Assembly (NCBI GenBank): GCA_964019135.1
Contig: OZ025263.1
Location: 19,941,123 to 20,005,122 of the forward strand
DNA length: 64,000 nucleotides
Source of the DNA: Arenicola marina
Taxonomy: Eukaryota > Annelida > Polychaeta > Arenicolidae
Reading direction: 5' to 3'
The notes under the pieces were generated by a model, which was not told where the DNA came from, searched no databases, and saw only the letters and a program-made list of their open reading frames with translations. Of the stretch, positions 44,401 to 51,219 are shown piece after piece; within the stretch, counting starts at the first letter, position 1, and every line of letters begins with the position of its first letter. Position numbers and translations under genes: made by a program.

Positions 44401-47400
44401 GGGCACCTAATCTGGGGCATGTTTCATTCCTTCATCCTTCATCGTCTCGGGAGGTTCCTTGGCCCAATTTAGCCTGTATGTGCACAAAAGTGGCCTAAAA
44501 CACCAACATTCCATTCCTCTAAATGTCACCTGGCGTCACATGTCGTTCGGTCGTGCTTGTTTGTGAGTTTGTTTCCCTCCAAAATTGGAGTCTTATTACC
44601 ATATTACTACGCAGTAAAGCTACAACATACTCGTCATCCAGGTCAAAAGGTCAAAGGTTAAGGTCACAGCGATGTCTTGCCCAAAAAACTACGAACGCAT
44701 ATATGTTCGTTACTAACGGACCTATAGATCCCGGGTAAGTCTCAGAATGTGCCGCCCTTTAAAACGCAGTTGTCGGATATTGTTCACTTTTTCATGCGTA
44801 ATGCTAATTTTCGAGCAAGATGAGATCATCTGACGTTCTAATAGGTCATAGCAATAGGAATAGCGATGACTTGTGTCGAAATTTAGAGATTACCGATGCG
44901 TCACGTGACGTCACGATGACGTCACTTTTGAAAAAAAAGATCCTAAAAATACGTGAGTGAGATCATATTGTAGGAAATTGGTCCCTCGTATGGCTAGTCA
45001 ATAAACAAGACTAGCTTAGACGTATCTGCAATATCTTACTTCCGGTTCCAGGGGTGACAGTAATTCTCTATGAGACTTCCCATGTTAAAGCCGTCTATCT
45101 CTCATGCTTGGAAAAATGTTGTGTGGCGTATTTCACAAGTGCCTTCTTCAAACAGTACCAGGATTTTTCTTTGGTTAAACATGGTGCCCAATAGCCACAG
45201 GGCATACTATATGGAAAGGATCGACATTTGCCCGATGATGAAAGATACCGATATTTTATCCCAGCAGGGGCTCCAACGGACGTGCTTTTTACACCATCAC
45301 TCGATACTTGCAGCTATAGATAGATACTGCTTAGCTGAGCCACCAACTGTAAACATGGTGACAAAACCCTGTTACTTTTCGGTATATTGTCGAAAACGTT
45401 GGATCCTATGGGCAAAAATGAACTTGAGTGAATATGACCTAATTCCGTTCAAGCTATTTTAGTCTCCTTCACCACACAGCTAGGCACTATCATCGCAAGG
45501 CAAGCTATAAGGTAAACATGGCTATTGGGATATTAGTTTTTCGTTTCCATGGCAACGAAGCATTTCGCCTAATGATAAACACAAATTCCTGCCATTTAAA
45601 AAAAATCGTCAAACCTCAGAAAAAAACATTCTAGAGCTGGTTTTTGCACCAAAAAGGTAGATAACATTCATCTTGAGAGAACTAGTAAAAGAAGCAATAG
45701 TTCCTGCATAACTTTCGCCCTTTGTTCTTCGCTTCGGTCTTTGTGTCTCCCTAATGATACACTAATACACTTTTGGGCCATTTTGTCAAGCCATAGCTGG
45801 AGGACCAGCCTTTCTATCGCCTAGCTCTTTAATCCAATGAGTTGTGGCAGTAACCTTTGACGAATTGCTCCTTGGACGTTGTCCTCTCACGTCATGACGT
45901 GGCCATGCGGCCACACATCTTATGTACGATATTACAATAAAAAAATAAAATGGCGTCATAGCGAACGTGCTCTTATGAAATGTTATGAAATGTTTCAGCT
46001 ACTTTGGCAATAGCTATAATCACCCTGGTTCATAGGTGGGTAATATTAGGAAAATAGAAGCCATCTGAAGCATTTTCGCGAGTGTCATATGACGTCACGT
46101 GACGTCACGATGACGTCATATCAAATAGCAGGTAAAATTCATAGCACCATTAATATTGAGTCAAGAGAATAGCTGTTGACTTTAATCTTTAATCTGACAT
46201 TAATGTGGTGGGCGAAAGATACGTCACCCGACGTCATCGTGACGTCACGGGCCCAAACCACGGGGTGACCTCAAATTTCGTTAATATCGGTGAATACAGT
46301 GTGCAATTGGTGAAAATAGATCCTGCAGCGCGCATATTGTACTACACAGCGTCTGCGGTGCGCGCATTGTCTTAACCTAGCCTTAACCCCACATAGCAGC
46401 GTCTTATTGCCCGCTGATGCCGCAAGGTATGACATTCCAGTTTTGCGTTGGCAATTGCTGCGTTGGCTATTGTTGTATTGGCTATTGCTGCGTTGGCTAT
46501 GGCTGTGTTGGCTATTGCTGTGTTGGCTATTGCTATGTTGGCTATTGCTATGTTGGCTATTGCTGTGTTGGCTATTGCTATGTTGGCTATTGCTGTGTTG
46601 GCTATTGCTGTGTTGGCTATTGCTGTGTTGGCTATTGCTATGTGGGTTATTGCTGTGTTGGCTATTGCTGTGTTAGTTATTGCTGTGTTGGCTATGGCTG
46701 TGTTGGCTATTGTTGTGTTGGCTATTGCTGCGTTGGCTATTGCTATGTTGGCTATTGCTGTGTTGGCTATTGCTGTGTTGGCTATTGCTATGTTGGCTAT
46801 TGCTGTGTAGGCTATTGCTGTGTTGGCTATTGCTGTATTGGCTATTGCTGTGTTGGTTATTGCTGTGTTGGCTATTGCTGTGTTGGCTATTGCTGTGTTG
46901 GCTATTGATGTGTTGGCTATTGCTGTGTTGGCTATTGCTGTGTTGGCTATTGCTGCGTTGGCTATTGCTGTGTTGGCTATTGCTGTGTTGGCTATTGCTG
47001 TGTTGGCTATTGCTGCGTTGGCTATTGCTGTGTTTGCTATTGCTGTGTTGGCTATTGCTGCGTTGGCTATTGCTGTGTTTGCTATTGCTGTGTTGGCTAT
47101 TGCTGTGTTGGCTATTGCTGTGTTGGCTATTGCTGCGTTGGCTATTGCTGTGTTTGCTATTGCTGTGTTGACTATTGCTGTGTTGGCTATTGCTGTGTTG
47201 ACTATTGCTGTGTTGGCTATTGCTGTGTTGGCTATTGCTGTGTTGACTATTGCTGTGTTGACTATTGCTGTGTTGGCTATTGCTGTGTTGGCTATTGCTG
47301 TGTTGACTATTGCTGTGTTGACTATTGCTGTGTTGACTATTGCTGTGTTGGCTATTGCTGTGTTGACTATTGCTGTGTTGGCTATTGCTGTGTTGGCTAT

Positions 47401-49844
47401 TGCTGTGTTGACTATTGCTGTGTTGGCTATTGCTGTGTTGGCTATTGCTGTGTTGGCTATTGCTGCGTTGGCTATTGCTGTGTTTGCTATTGCTGTGTTG
47501 GCTATTGCTGTGTTGGCTATTGCTGTGTTGGCTATTGCTGTGTTGGCTATTGCTGCGTTGGCTATTGCTGTGTTTGCTATTGCTGCGTTGGCTATTGCTG
47601 TGTTGGCTATTGCTGCGTTGGCTATTGCTGTGTTGGCTATTGCTGTGCAAGATCAAGCCAGGAGACTCGGCATATCCAAAAGTCAATGTACTGGAATCAA
47701 GAAATGACCCTAATTAATTATATGATAATTAACGTACACCGTCACGGTCACAGGTTCAGACAGACACACTCTATGACCCAAAATCTTTTCTTTTTTACAT
47801 GTCGCTGGACGACATTTATACTTTCGAAAGTTTGGGTAAGAACGCTTGATTATAAAGAATAAGTACTTTTATAGGTATGTAACAAACGAAAAACATTTAA
47901 AGGCCAGCTTTTGGGCAAATTAATTCGTAAAATTAACCTAATATACCCATAGAGGAGTAAATATTGAAGCAACTGGGTGGTTCTGCAAAATCTACGGTTC
48001 ATAATTCGATAAAATTGGAGTGTTTTAGTAACTGAATAAACTCAACAAATGTGAAAATGTGAAAAATGAACAAACTTGGAAATCAACTCCGAACAAACTC
48101 CATAATTTTCGCTAAATGACGTAGATTCAGGTCCCGGTTTATAAAAACTCAATATAGGATTTGACGTGTTGGATTTATCATATCTGGTATAGTGTGTTAA
48201 TCTCCTATGTTTCGCAACGTTACAAATAAAAAAATGCATGACTGCCCGTCTTATGCGTACGGTGCCCCAACTCCTCGAAGAGAAACATACATTTATGTCA
48301 CGAAACTTCGAGTGTATATTTCTTGATTTTTTAATGCGTCATATGGGATAATATTTTTAATAGTGCTCCCAAATAAACTGATCGGCTATTCTATTTTCAT
48401 GACGTAATATATAATTGAGGTCTCCTTGGACCTAGGAGTATAACGTTCAGTATTGAGTGAAATCTCCGTGGCCGAGTGGCAGGACGTGGTTCAAAACCCG
48501 GTATGGGTGATCTGATCTGAAGACAAAGTCTACTTTGCACAATTTGTTTTACCAATGTTTTACCCCCAATGCCATACATACTGTATTAACATTATTCTTA
48601 CCATTTTATCAGGTTGTGAAGCCCGGTTCGGTTATTGACATAATCTGCCCGTAACATAGGATTTGATAATTAGCAGAGAACAACTTTATGCAGAGAAAGT
48701 ATTATGTTGTGTAGATGGCCAGAAAGCATATGAAATACTATTACTTCATTAATCCAGTGGATATCCCCATCCCTCATTGGTTGCTTGCCTTCTACTTACT
48801 GACACATAATTAGAAACAGACCAGATATGTGATCTCAATTAATAAGCCCCAAAAACAAATGCACAAAAATACATACATTGAACGCTCTGCATGTCATTTC
48901 CTGTATGCAGTGATCTTGTACAAAATTCCCTTAAACATTGGAGTAATATATGTACACTAAAAGTAGTTTTTTCCCCTTTCAATTTATGTGATTACAGTTC
49001 CAAGAAAAATTTTTTTGGTCAGAACCTCAGTTCCAAAAATCACCTCAATTAAGTGGCCAGGGCATACCTCCATCCATTTAAAGACCAAGCCTCCCCCAAA
49101 CCCTAAACACCGCGGGTACGACAGACCGGAAGTCAACTTCGGCGGGTTCCACTGCCACTCGCGAGGTGTCGCGCGTGACTACGGGAATTCCGGAATGTTA
49201 GTTATGTTGGTCCTACTTACCAACATATTTGACACAAGTTAAAATATTTTCGTAATTGGCGGGAATTTTCTGTACACTTATATATATTTATTTATTTCTA
49301 CATTTAATTACATAGCACGATCACTTACCCCTATAAGACTGTTGTTAATTTCAGTGTCAATGTCGACGTTATAGAAGAGGCTGTCGTAGTCAGGTTGCTG
49401 TTGCAGGGTTTGCAAAATACGCCTGTTTCGATCTGAGCCTGCTCGAGGGGTCATTTTATCCTCTTCAAATTCTGTCATCCTAACTGTCAAAGTGCTTTGA
49501 TAATCCGCGGACGCCACGTTTGGGAGTAGCTCAGGCGAAGACGTGTCGGGTGCGGTAATAGGTCCAGCGTTATTCTCGTTTATCCTTGACGTTGCGGCAC
49601 CACCGACCAGGTGTGGGGTGCCTGACGCTGTATAGTCACCACGTGGGGCAGGGCCAGTGGATGTGTTATGAGCCCGCTTTGTGGCCTGAAGATGCTCCAT
49701 AGTCTGCTGGCGATGGGCAACAAAGGTGTCCGGGTGTGACATGTTAACGTACAAATACATGCAACATAGGCTCCCAATTAGGATGCCGGCGGCCATCCTT
49801 GACCCACGCCTGAGGATAAGGACCATGCAGCCTTCGTGTACCAT
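17141..49844 (-). CDS. CHST15-like carbohydrate sulfotransferase, copy B (complete, six exons)
   Basis: Exons on the minus strand: 49329-49844, 31766-32017, 30372-30504, 27442-27598, 18329-18479 and 17141-17491. They total 1560 bp, about 519 residues plus stop, against 561 in human CHST15. All introns are GT-AG and phases agree (0, 0, 1, 2, 0). Layout: membrane anchor at residues 17-35, stem, exon 2 with the 5'-PSB loop KSGTTD, exon 4-5 junction rebuilding VILRQPSARLYSHYHMF (3'-PB motif; human VMLRDPVERLYSDY), and a C-terminal domain ending LADLLGDRRYISVWHPK. The expected role is Golgi transfer of sulfate from PAPS to chondroitin-type chains. The 32.7-kb span is mostly introns filled with repeats; intron 1 alone is 17 kb. 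The main doubt is the short segment at the exon 3-4 junction. Confidence 0.85.
17492..18328 (-). other. Intron 5 of sulfotransferase B
   Basis: 837 bp, AT-rich, with a C/G-rich patch at about 18049-18085. The donor GTGAGT is at 18323-18328 and the acceptor at 17492. Nothing else is recognised. Confidence 0.7.
18329..18479 (-). CDS. Sulfotransferase B exon 5
   Basis: 151 bp entering with one base that completes an Arg codon with the AG of exon 4. Acceptor TTTTCTTCAG, donor TCA/GTGAGT. It encodes LYSHYHMFHQDGNPASFHAI, then LLSNFQQCLETATVRSCVYN and DTLQRRS, matching the human stretch LYSDYLYF, FHEKVTEALQLFENC and ACVYNNTL. No copy A counterpart is in the window. Confidence 0.9.
18935..19335 (+). 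repeat. Dispersed repeat family R2, copy 1
   Basis: Resembles 61612-62010 along its length: both start near GACCCAAACC, share CAATCGTTGCCAT, a TGACGTCA site, ACTGATATA, GCGACTGGCTCA, CGC/GCACATATG and end GCGAGTTTTGCATGGCGTT. Copy 1 has a 21-bp internal tandem duplication (CTCAGAAGGTGTGGGGCCCG, about 19127-19168). Family unknown. Confidence 0.7.
19690..19970. repeat. Segmental duplication, copy B, left part
   Basis: 281 bp near-identical to 6270-6550, broken off at AACTCATTAATTATA from the rest of block B, which resumes at about 27233. Confidence 0.9.
20350..20766 (+). pseudogene. Promoter-like start and N-terminal fragment of a RecQ-like helicase
   Basis: A 61-codon frame starts at ATG 20581 (A at -3). 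Its middle (LRKALVKLNIESEKEYNHLR, then PKQLQAISEASKGD) resembles the N-terminal helix and Q motif of RecQ-type DNA helicases, where LKPEQ..AI..-GD precedes the Walker A motif. The expected LPTG.GKS does not follow: after the Asp the frame runs about a dozen unrelated residues and stops at 20766. No GT donor sits at the right place. Upstream are a TGACGTCA site (20350) and CTAAATATAAG (about 20399). I read this as a truncated copy of a multi-copy helicase gene, with moderate doubt. Confidence 0.35.
21430..23130. repeat. 189-bp tandem array, about 9 units
   Basis: The marker CATTTCTAAGTGGCATTCCC recurs at 22361, 22550, 22739 and 22928, exactly 189 bp apart. Other unit marks are TATGTCAGAGAGGGGAG, GGGGCTGTGTCAAC and CCTAGTGTATTGAACTTC. 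Units in the middle are near-identical; those at the left (21430-22000) and the far right are strongly diverged, the usual edge decay of a satellite-like array. Confidence 0.92.
23330..23700 (+). promoter_or_regulatory. GC-rich island with a CTCF-like site
   Basis: A GC- and CpG-richer patch in AT-rich DNA. At 23469-23483 CCGGCAGAGGGCGCT matches the CTCF core consensus CCASYAGRKGGCRSY at 14 of 15 positions. A short frame starts at AAAATGGCTGGTCG (about 23631) with a hydrophobic start (MAGRLLALLTCSLKLLEIA) but ends after some 30 codons. It could be an insulator or an unannotated first exon; neither is shown. Confidence 0.4.
23936..24030. repeat. Imperfect GTCACTGTGTCA tandem repeat
   Basis: Four or so irregular copies of GTCACTGTGTCA separated by ACACACA tracts. 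Confidence 0.6.
24219..24361. repeat. Long foldback (about 143 bp)
   Basis: Two arms of about 67 bp are near-perfect inverted copies. The left arm opens CATATGGCATTGC and carries GTGCGAGATGGG; the right arm carries CCCATCTCGCAC and ends GCAATGCCATATG. The loop is a few bases (near TTTATA, about 24288-24294). It may be a MITE or a transcribed hairpin; it has no coding content. Confidence 0.85.
24362..27232. other. AT-rich intron DNA unique to copy B
   Basis: No gene recognised. It contains a 103-bp tandem duplication at about 25831-26036 (CATTGCATTTATATAAATAT starts both units). The rest is AT-rich with scattered T and A runs. Confidence 0.5.
25831..26036. repeat. 103-bp tandem duplication, two units
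   Basis: CATTGCATTT recurs at 25831 and 25934. Units differ at a handful of bases and include CACAGACAGTTAGCATG. Confidence 0.85.
27442..27598 (-). CDS. Sulfotransferase B exon 4
   Basis: 157 bp, same phases as A exon 4, with QPSAR in place of QPTAR. Acceptor GTCCTCCAG follows a C run of more than 20 bases (plus-strand G run at about 27619-27650); donor CAG/GTACTT. Together with exon 5 it completes the 3'-PAPS-binding motif. Confidence 0.88.
27950..28310 (+). mobile_element. tRNA-derived SINE, copy B
   Basis: Counterpart of the copy A SINE at 7255-7620: tail fragment at 27950-28010, A box about 28083-28100 (TGGCCTAGTGGGTAGCGC), B box about 28153-28166 and the same body. It was present before the block duplicated. 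Confidence 0.7.
28543..28790 (+). repeat. 40-bp tandem repeat, six units (block B)
   Basis: ACCGACTA recurs every 40 bp from 28543. The last unit reads CTACTGGACCC. Block A has two units. Confidence 0.92.
28979..30031 (+). mobile_element. 5'-truncated LINE (CR1/L2-like group)
   Basis: One long frame, continuous to the stop at 29887-29889, covers the C-terminal part of a LINE ORF2. It includes the post-RT stretch ACLYGSEVWLSLRDK, RTHDEIVRSTLGWL and a terminal Cys/His cluster (CPFCCETVCNIQCHFIIYC). The endonuclease and RT palm are missing, so the insertion is strongly 5'-truncated. The 3' end is AATAAAGATCAAATCAAATC. The open frame suggests a fairly young copy. It is flanked by a 276-bp direct repeat (28703-28978 and 30032-30307). 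Confidence 0.85.
30032..30307. repeat. 276-bp direct repeat flanking the LINE
   Basis: Equal in length to 28703-28978, with about three mismatches seen. It starts at a 40-bp unit and ends CACATGTTT. Block A has a single copy, so one of the two B copies was made with or after the LINE insertion. Confidence 0.85.
30372..30504 (-). CDS. Sulfotransferase B exon 3
   Basis: 133 bp, acceptor TCACACCAG, encoding ALTRHLEVVEGPGENFYWDR. Compared with copy A it has Leu for Pro in RHPE and GGR for GDR. The donor is placed at CAAG/GTCAGC by phase and similarity to A. Confidence 0.72.
31087..31814 (-). repeat. 56-bp exon/donor minisatellite, 13 exact units (copy B)
   Basis: 728 bp, exactly 13 x 56, with the same unit as copy A: 49 exonic nt plus GTGAGTC. 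The exon-proximal unit is 31766-31814. Twelve further donors lie in intron 2. Units differ by single substitutions only, with no insertions or deletions. Confidence 0.97.
31766..32017 (-). CDS. Sulfotransferase B exon 2 (PAPS loop)
   Basis: 84 codons, phase 0, acceptor TTATTTCAG. It reads GPLHRLDNFRNPCWVGRLPE at the start and LGVSKSGTTDVFR at the end. The last codon is AGG (Arg) where A has ATG, giving donor AGG/GTGAGT. It is close to A exon 2 throughout. Confidence 0.88.
33040..33480 (+). mobile_element. LINE 3' tail
   Basis: Only a 3' UTR-like piece ending CCTCGTTAAATAAATGATG and an A run. The end closely resembles that of the LINE at 41045-42395 (CCTCGTTAAATAAATATG), so it is the same or a sister family. 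Confidence 0.5.
33520..33840 (+). CDS. Unassigned 106-codon frame
   Basis: The frame contains KPMSKWLHDQGFHMALFGET, MEANWDGTGIICIMDSS and VSNVMDIHISEDGRTVAIM, with a balanced, protein-like composition. No family is recognised, and no clear splice sites frame it. The opposite strand is also open. It could be an exon of a nested gene or a repeat remnant. Confidence 0.25.
   Translation: MRKGHLNAMRLSNRRLNDNLKRKPMSKWLHDQGFHMALFGETVCMETLDSFMEANWDGTGIICIMDSSHSRDITTLISKYIVSNVMDIHISEDGRTVAIMPKGSSL
34172..34421 (+). CDS. Unassigned frame with splice-like edges
   Basis: After an acceptor-like TGTTACATTGCAG a frame runs ITDGVEEFNILQNSKQSGEW and ends at a GCG/GTAATT donor-like site. Another frame (RPLSLLQNFLLSGNCNIALL, then PEASLWVTCGWNIVVWPEQL) spans to 34421 and passes a CAGGAG/GTATGC donor-like site. 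The implied intron of about 40 nt is too short to trust. No family recognised. Confidence 0.2.
34690..36870 (-). mobile_element. Degenerate LINE with ORF1 and ORF2 remnants
   Basis: Minus strand. The ORF1 remnant (36360-36865) has a coiled-coil/RRM-type start (KQLEINAARQDEQSRRNNVI, then FYGIPEG) and a C-terminal KERGKRASIRFDKLHIDNHV. ORF2 remnants follow: an endonuclease-RT linker at 35780-35989, RT motif B VGTRQRCMISPPVF at about 35240-35280, the catalytic box as YAGD (about 35125-35136, for the usual YADD), NRSKAKIIVFMNGGKL, and the thumb LILSIFLYGAETW near 34840. The frame is broken by several stops and shifts, for instance after GGKLIANER, and the catalytic Asp is changed, so it is inactive. 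Confidence 0.8.
36850..37390 (+). repeat. Hairpin-ended dispersed repeat family R4, copy 1
   Basis: Begins with a terminal inverted hairpin (TAAGACGACATAT, loop, ATATATCGTCTTA) followed by TGTCGG. The same hairpin design and TATGTCGG occur at 56743. It contains AAAGGTCAAAGGTCAAGG (about 37027-37044), a perfect DR1 nuclear-receptor half-site pair, and GCGTCACATGACGTCA near its right end. Family unknown. Confidence 0.55.
37391..38199. other. C-rich low-complexity DNA
   Basis: Dominated on the plus strand by runs of C broken by CCACC and CTCC from about 37560 to 37720 and again around 37870-37900 and 38105-38200. No gene: the open frames here are composition artefacts. Confidence 0.6.
38200..38995. 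repeat. Compound minisatellite: C-rich then GGCCTGGGCTAG
   Basis: 38200-38790 is a tandem array of about 41 bp (TGACAATACTCCCTCGGTCA then GCCCCATGCCCCCTCCCCC). It is followed at 38808-38990 by a degenerate array of GGCCTGGGCTAGC. The same two arrays occur in the same order at 42437-42755. Confidence 0.88.
39374..40686. mobile_element. DNA element with long terminal inverted repeats
   Basis: The ends are inverted copies: GTGGTGGAGTGCACCAACC at 39374 and its complement (GGTTGGTGCAGTCCACCAC) ending at 40686. The terminal ~150 bp on each side also share ACGCCGGCGTAAAT palindromes and a second GTGCACCAA box in inverted orientation. The interior has no transposase that I recognise, so this looks non-autonomous. 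No target duplication could be fixed. Confidence 0.6.
41045..42395 (+). mobile_element. 5'-truncated LINE (CR1/Jockey-like group)
   Basis: The open frame to 42087 encodes the end of the RT and the thumb region: IHEWSEKWKMEISVEKKKTV, HKHLGITIMSNMSWTRHV, LFLLSYVRPLLEYSSVVF, then a Cys-rich end (SPYCSCGALSETVMHFFPDC). It enters downstream of the YADD box. A single frameshift at about 42065-42085 separates it from RITHDLNRKDIVHLFLYG, which runs in another frame to the true end near 42230. The 3' end is CCTCGTTAAATAAATATG. Inactive, but only lightly decayed. Confidence 0.85.
42437..42755. repeat. Second compound C-rich and GGCCTGGGCTAG minisatellite
   Basis: GACAATACTCCCTCGGTCAG-type units (42450-42580) followed by CCTGGGCTAGCGGC-type units (42586-42755), as at 38200-38995. 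These pairs flank the TIR element and the LINE. Confidence 0.85.
42870..43150 (+). repeat. Dispersed repeat R3, copy 1 (CRE-bearing)
   Basis: Resembles 45950-46200: shared GCAATAGCTA, ATCACCC, TTCATAAGTAGGTA, AAAATAGAAGCCAT and a run of TGACGTCA palindromes (43013-43020, 43023-43030, plus a variant), then TCATAGTACCGTAATAATAT. Confidence 0.75.
43151..44332. other. Spacer with a LINE-like tail
   Basis: A 115-codon minus frame (43296-43643) contains CWICNNLVCMNIHLAEVDGK but matches nothing I know. At 43780-43835 GATGAAATAAATTATTCCAA looks like a LINE 3' tail. A 20-bp tandem pair (TACGATTGATTTGC) lies at about 44201-44240. Confidence 0.35.
44333..44520 (+). mobile_element. tRNA-derived SINE
   Basis: The head (44333-44405) has an A box GGTGTAGTGGTTAGCGC and a perfect B box and T arm (CCTGGGTTCGAATCCGGG). 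The acceptor stem does not pair and no tRNA 3' end follows, so it is not a functional tRNA gene. The body reads CCTTCATCGTCTCGGGAGG and the tail GTGCACAAAAGTGGCCTAAA, shared with the fragments at 7255 and 27950. Confidence 0.85.
44738..45600 (+). repeat. Dispersed repeat R1, copy 1 (CRE-bearing)
   Basis: Matches 62583-63415 along about 850 bp: GTTCACTTTTT, GATGCGTAATG, GCGTCACGTGACGTCACGAT, GATGATGAAAGATAC, ATCACTC, GCTTGCAG, GGTGACA and TTTCCATGGCAACG. The 130-codon frame at 45070-45462 lies wholly inside and is not open in the other copy, so it is not a gene. AGGTCAAAAGGTCAAAGG lies just upstream (44639). Confidence 0.8.
45950..46200 (+). repeat. Dispersed repeat R3, copy 2 (CRE-bearing)
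   Basis: Contains three TGACGTCA palindromes in 29 bp (46090-46097, 46100-46107, 46111-46118). Another lies just outside at 46240-46247. Confidence 0.78.
46443..47655. repeat. 15-bp minisatellite, about 80 units
   Basis: Unit GCTATTGCTGTGTTG with few variants (GCTGCGTTG, GCTATGTTG, TTGACTATT). The 15-bp period leaves several frames open for hundreds of codons: AIAVL and CWLLL types on the plus strand, and SNSQH on the minus strand. Variants change residues in all of them, and there is no unique coding sequence on either side. Not a gene. Confidence 0.97.
47656..49328. other. Intron spacer with a tRNA-like scrap
   Basis: Mostly AT-rich with no gene. At 48465-48516 a shortened tRNA-like piece has an A box (GTGGCCGAGTGGC) and a B box (GTGGTTCAAAACC) separated by only about ten bases, probably a SINE remnant. 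Confidence 0.45.
49329..49844 (-). CDS. Sulfotransferase B exon 1 (signal anchor and stem)
   Basis: 172 codons from the ATG at 49844 (G at -3, G at +4). Basic end (LILRRGSR), then a membrane segment at residues 17-35 (MAAGILIGSLCCMYLYVNM), and a stem with NMS and NTS sequons. It ends QPDYDSLFYNVDIDTEINNS and LIG at donor GGG/GTAAGT. Only this last part and the general layout match A exon 1; the rest differs. Confidence 0.8.
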
Positions 49845-50689
49845 GTCGATGCTTGGGTGATTCGTGTGAAATAGGCCTAGGCCCTCTGGTATAAATAACC
49901 CACGACATGAACTACTTTAAACGTAAAAATTTCGAAGTCGCCCCGTGACTTTTGCGCGTGTGCGCATGACGGGGTGGCATATCCGGTGTCAGCTGTCATG
50001 CAGTTCTTGTCGCTTCCTTCGTAATTATATTGATTTCTCGAGCTCGGCAAGTGTGCTAGAATTACGTATCCCTTCCTCTTCTGACTAGAGCGGAGTAAAT
50101 GTCACCAGCGCTATACAAATATACAGCACATATATACAGTACGTGTCTAACGCCTGGTGTTACACGGCTCAGCGAGGCCATGCGGGGCCTGGTCCGCCCG
50201 CTGGGTTGGACACACATGGTGGCCGACTAGCGGCCTAAGCAGCCAATCACCAGCTCGGTGACCTCGGGCAGACTGACCAATGAGGGGTGATGCCACGCCC
50301 ACACTGGTCAGTCTGAACGGGTACAAAAGGGGCAAATGCCAGGAACTCGAGACTCGACGTATCGACCGGTATTAAACGATTTAAGACCAACTTTAATACA
50401 GATCTGATGCTCAGTGACGTCGCACCATCATATCGTTGCAAAACGCTAAACGTGACCATGCAATGGCGGAATCATATGGTTTATAGTCTAGTTTCGATCT
50501 TCAAACCGAGCTGTTTTTACTCACGAATGGGTCAGATTCGGGCAAACTTACGATATTTAAAATAACATGTGTGGTCTAACCCTATCCAACCAACGCTTTA
50601 TTCCAAGGCGCCGGATAAAGGATTATATACGGTCGACAAACATTTAACTTATCCCATATATGTACTTGACCGCTGGTGTGGAAGTATAA
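49845..50689. other. Upstream region of sulfotransferase B
   Basis: Presumptive promoter side of copy B. It is GC-richer around 50150-50300. No decisive core promoter element is seen on the minus strand. No other gene is recognised. Confidence 0.4.
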
Positions 50690-51219
50690 TTATGACCCAA
50701 GTGACCTTGAGGTGGTTATAAACTCTTCTTGCGTTCTGCCCATTTGTTTCGAAACACAACTGCTACAGGCCCTGCAACTGCTACATCTATGTGGCATGAT
50801 GTTTATCGCATCAGTCTGAAGGCTGAGGTGAACCAAGTATATAGCGTATAATAGGATATCCAACTCTGCATTTCGCGCGGTAATACGCCGTTCGCAGAGC
50901 CATCTGTGAAATACCGTGTTAGAAATGTCAACATGTCGGCGAGAAGCTGGAAGACCGGCGGGCAGCTTCGTGCCGCCAAATAATGCACAACTTGCCCAGT
51001 AAAGAAGCCAGAATCTGCATTTTGGGGATGTTCGAACGACCAAGAGAAGTAGGTTATTCGCTTCCATGTTGGTGTAAACTTTGCCGGCAAGTGTTTGCTA
51101 CCTGAGAGATAAAGAGGGATATTACTCACTCCGAGGGCTAGCCATCTTTCCTCAATCCCAACCAGTTTCAGACAAAGGGAAAATAACGAAAAGTAGTCAC
51201 TAATATTTATAGATGTCAC
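50690..51219 (-). other. Two overlapping unassigned frames
   Basis: Frames at 50803-51219 (contains ITYFSWSFEHPQNADSGFF and FQLLADMLTFLTRYF) and 50690-51067 overlap in different frames. Neither matches a family I know, and they cannot both be coding over the overlap. Possibly a decayed repeat. Confidence 0.2.

Larger units (their letters stand above)
32018..49328 (-). other. Intron 1 of sulfotransferase B
   Basis: A 17.3-kb intron filled with LINE fragments, C-rich and 15-bp minisatellites, a TIR element, a SINE and dispersed CRE-bearing repeats. Two unassigned plus-strand frames (33520 and 34172) could be nested genes but have no support beyond openness. Confidence 0.65.

Noticed and set aside
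44333-44405. Functional tRNA gene
   Set aside because: A and B boxes are good, but the acceptor stem does not pair and a SINE body follows.
45070-45462. 130-codon gene
   Set aside because: Lies inside dispersed repeat R1; the other copy at 62583-63415 does not keep the frame.
46417-47717. Leu/Val/Cys-rich and Ser-Asn-Gln-His frames of up to 337 codons
   Set aside because: The 15-bp repeat lacks stops in most frames; no protein constraint is visible.
48465-48516. tRNA-Leu or tRNA-Ser gene
   Set aside because: A and B boxes are too close and the anticodon arm is missing.
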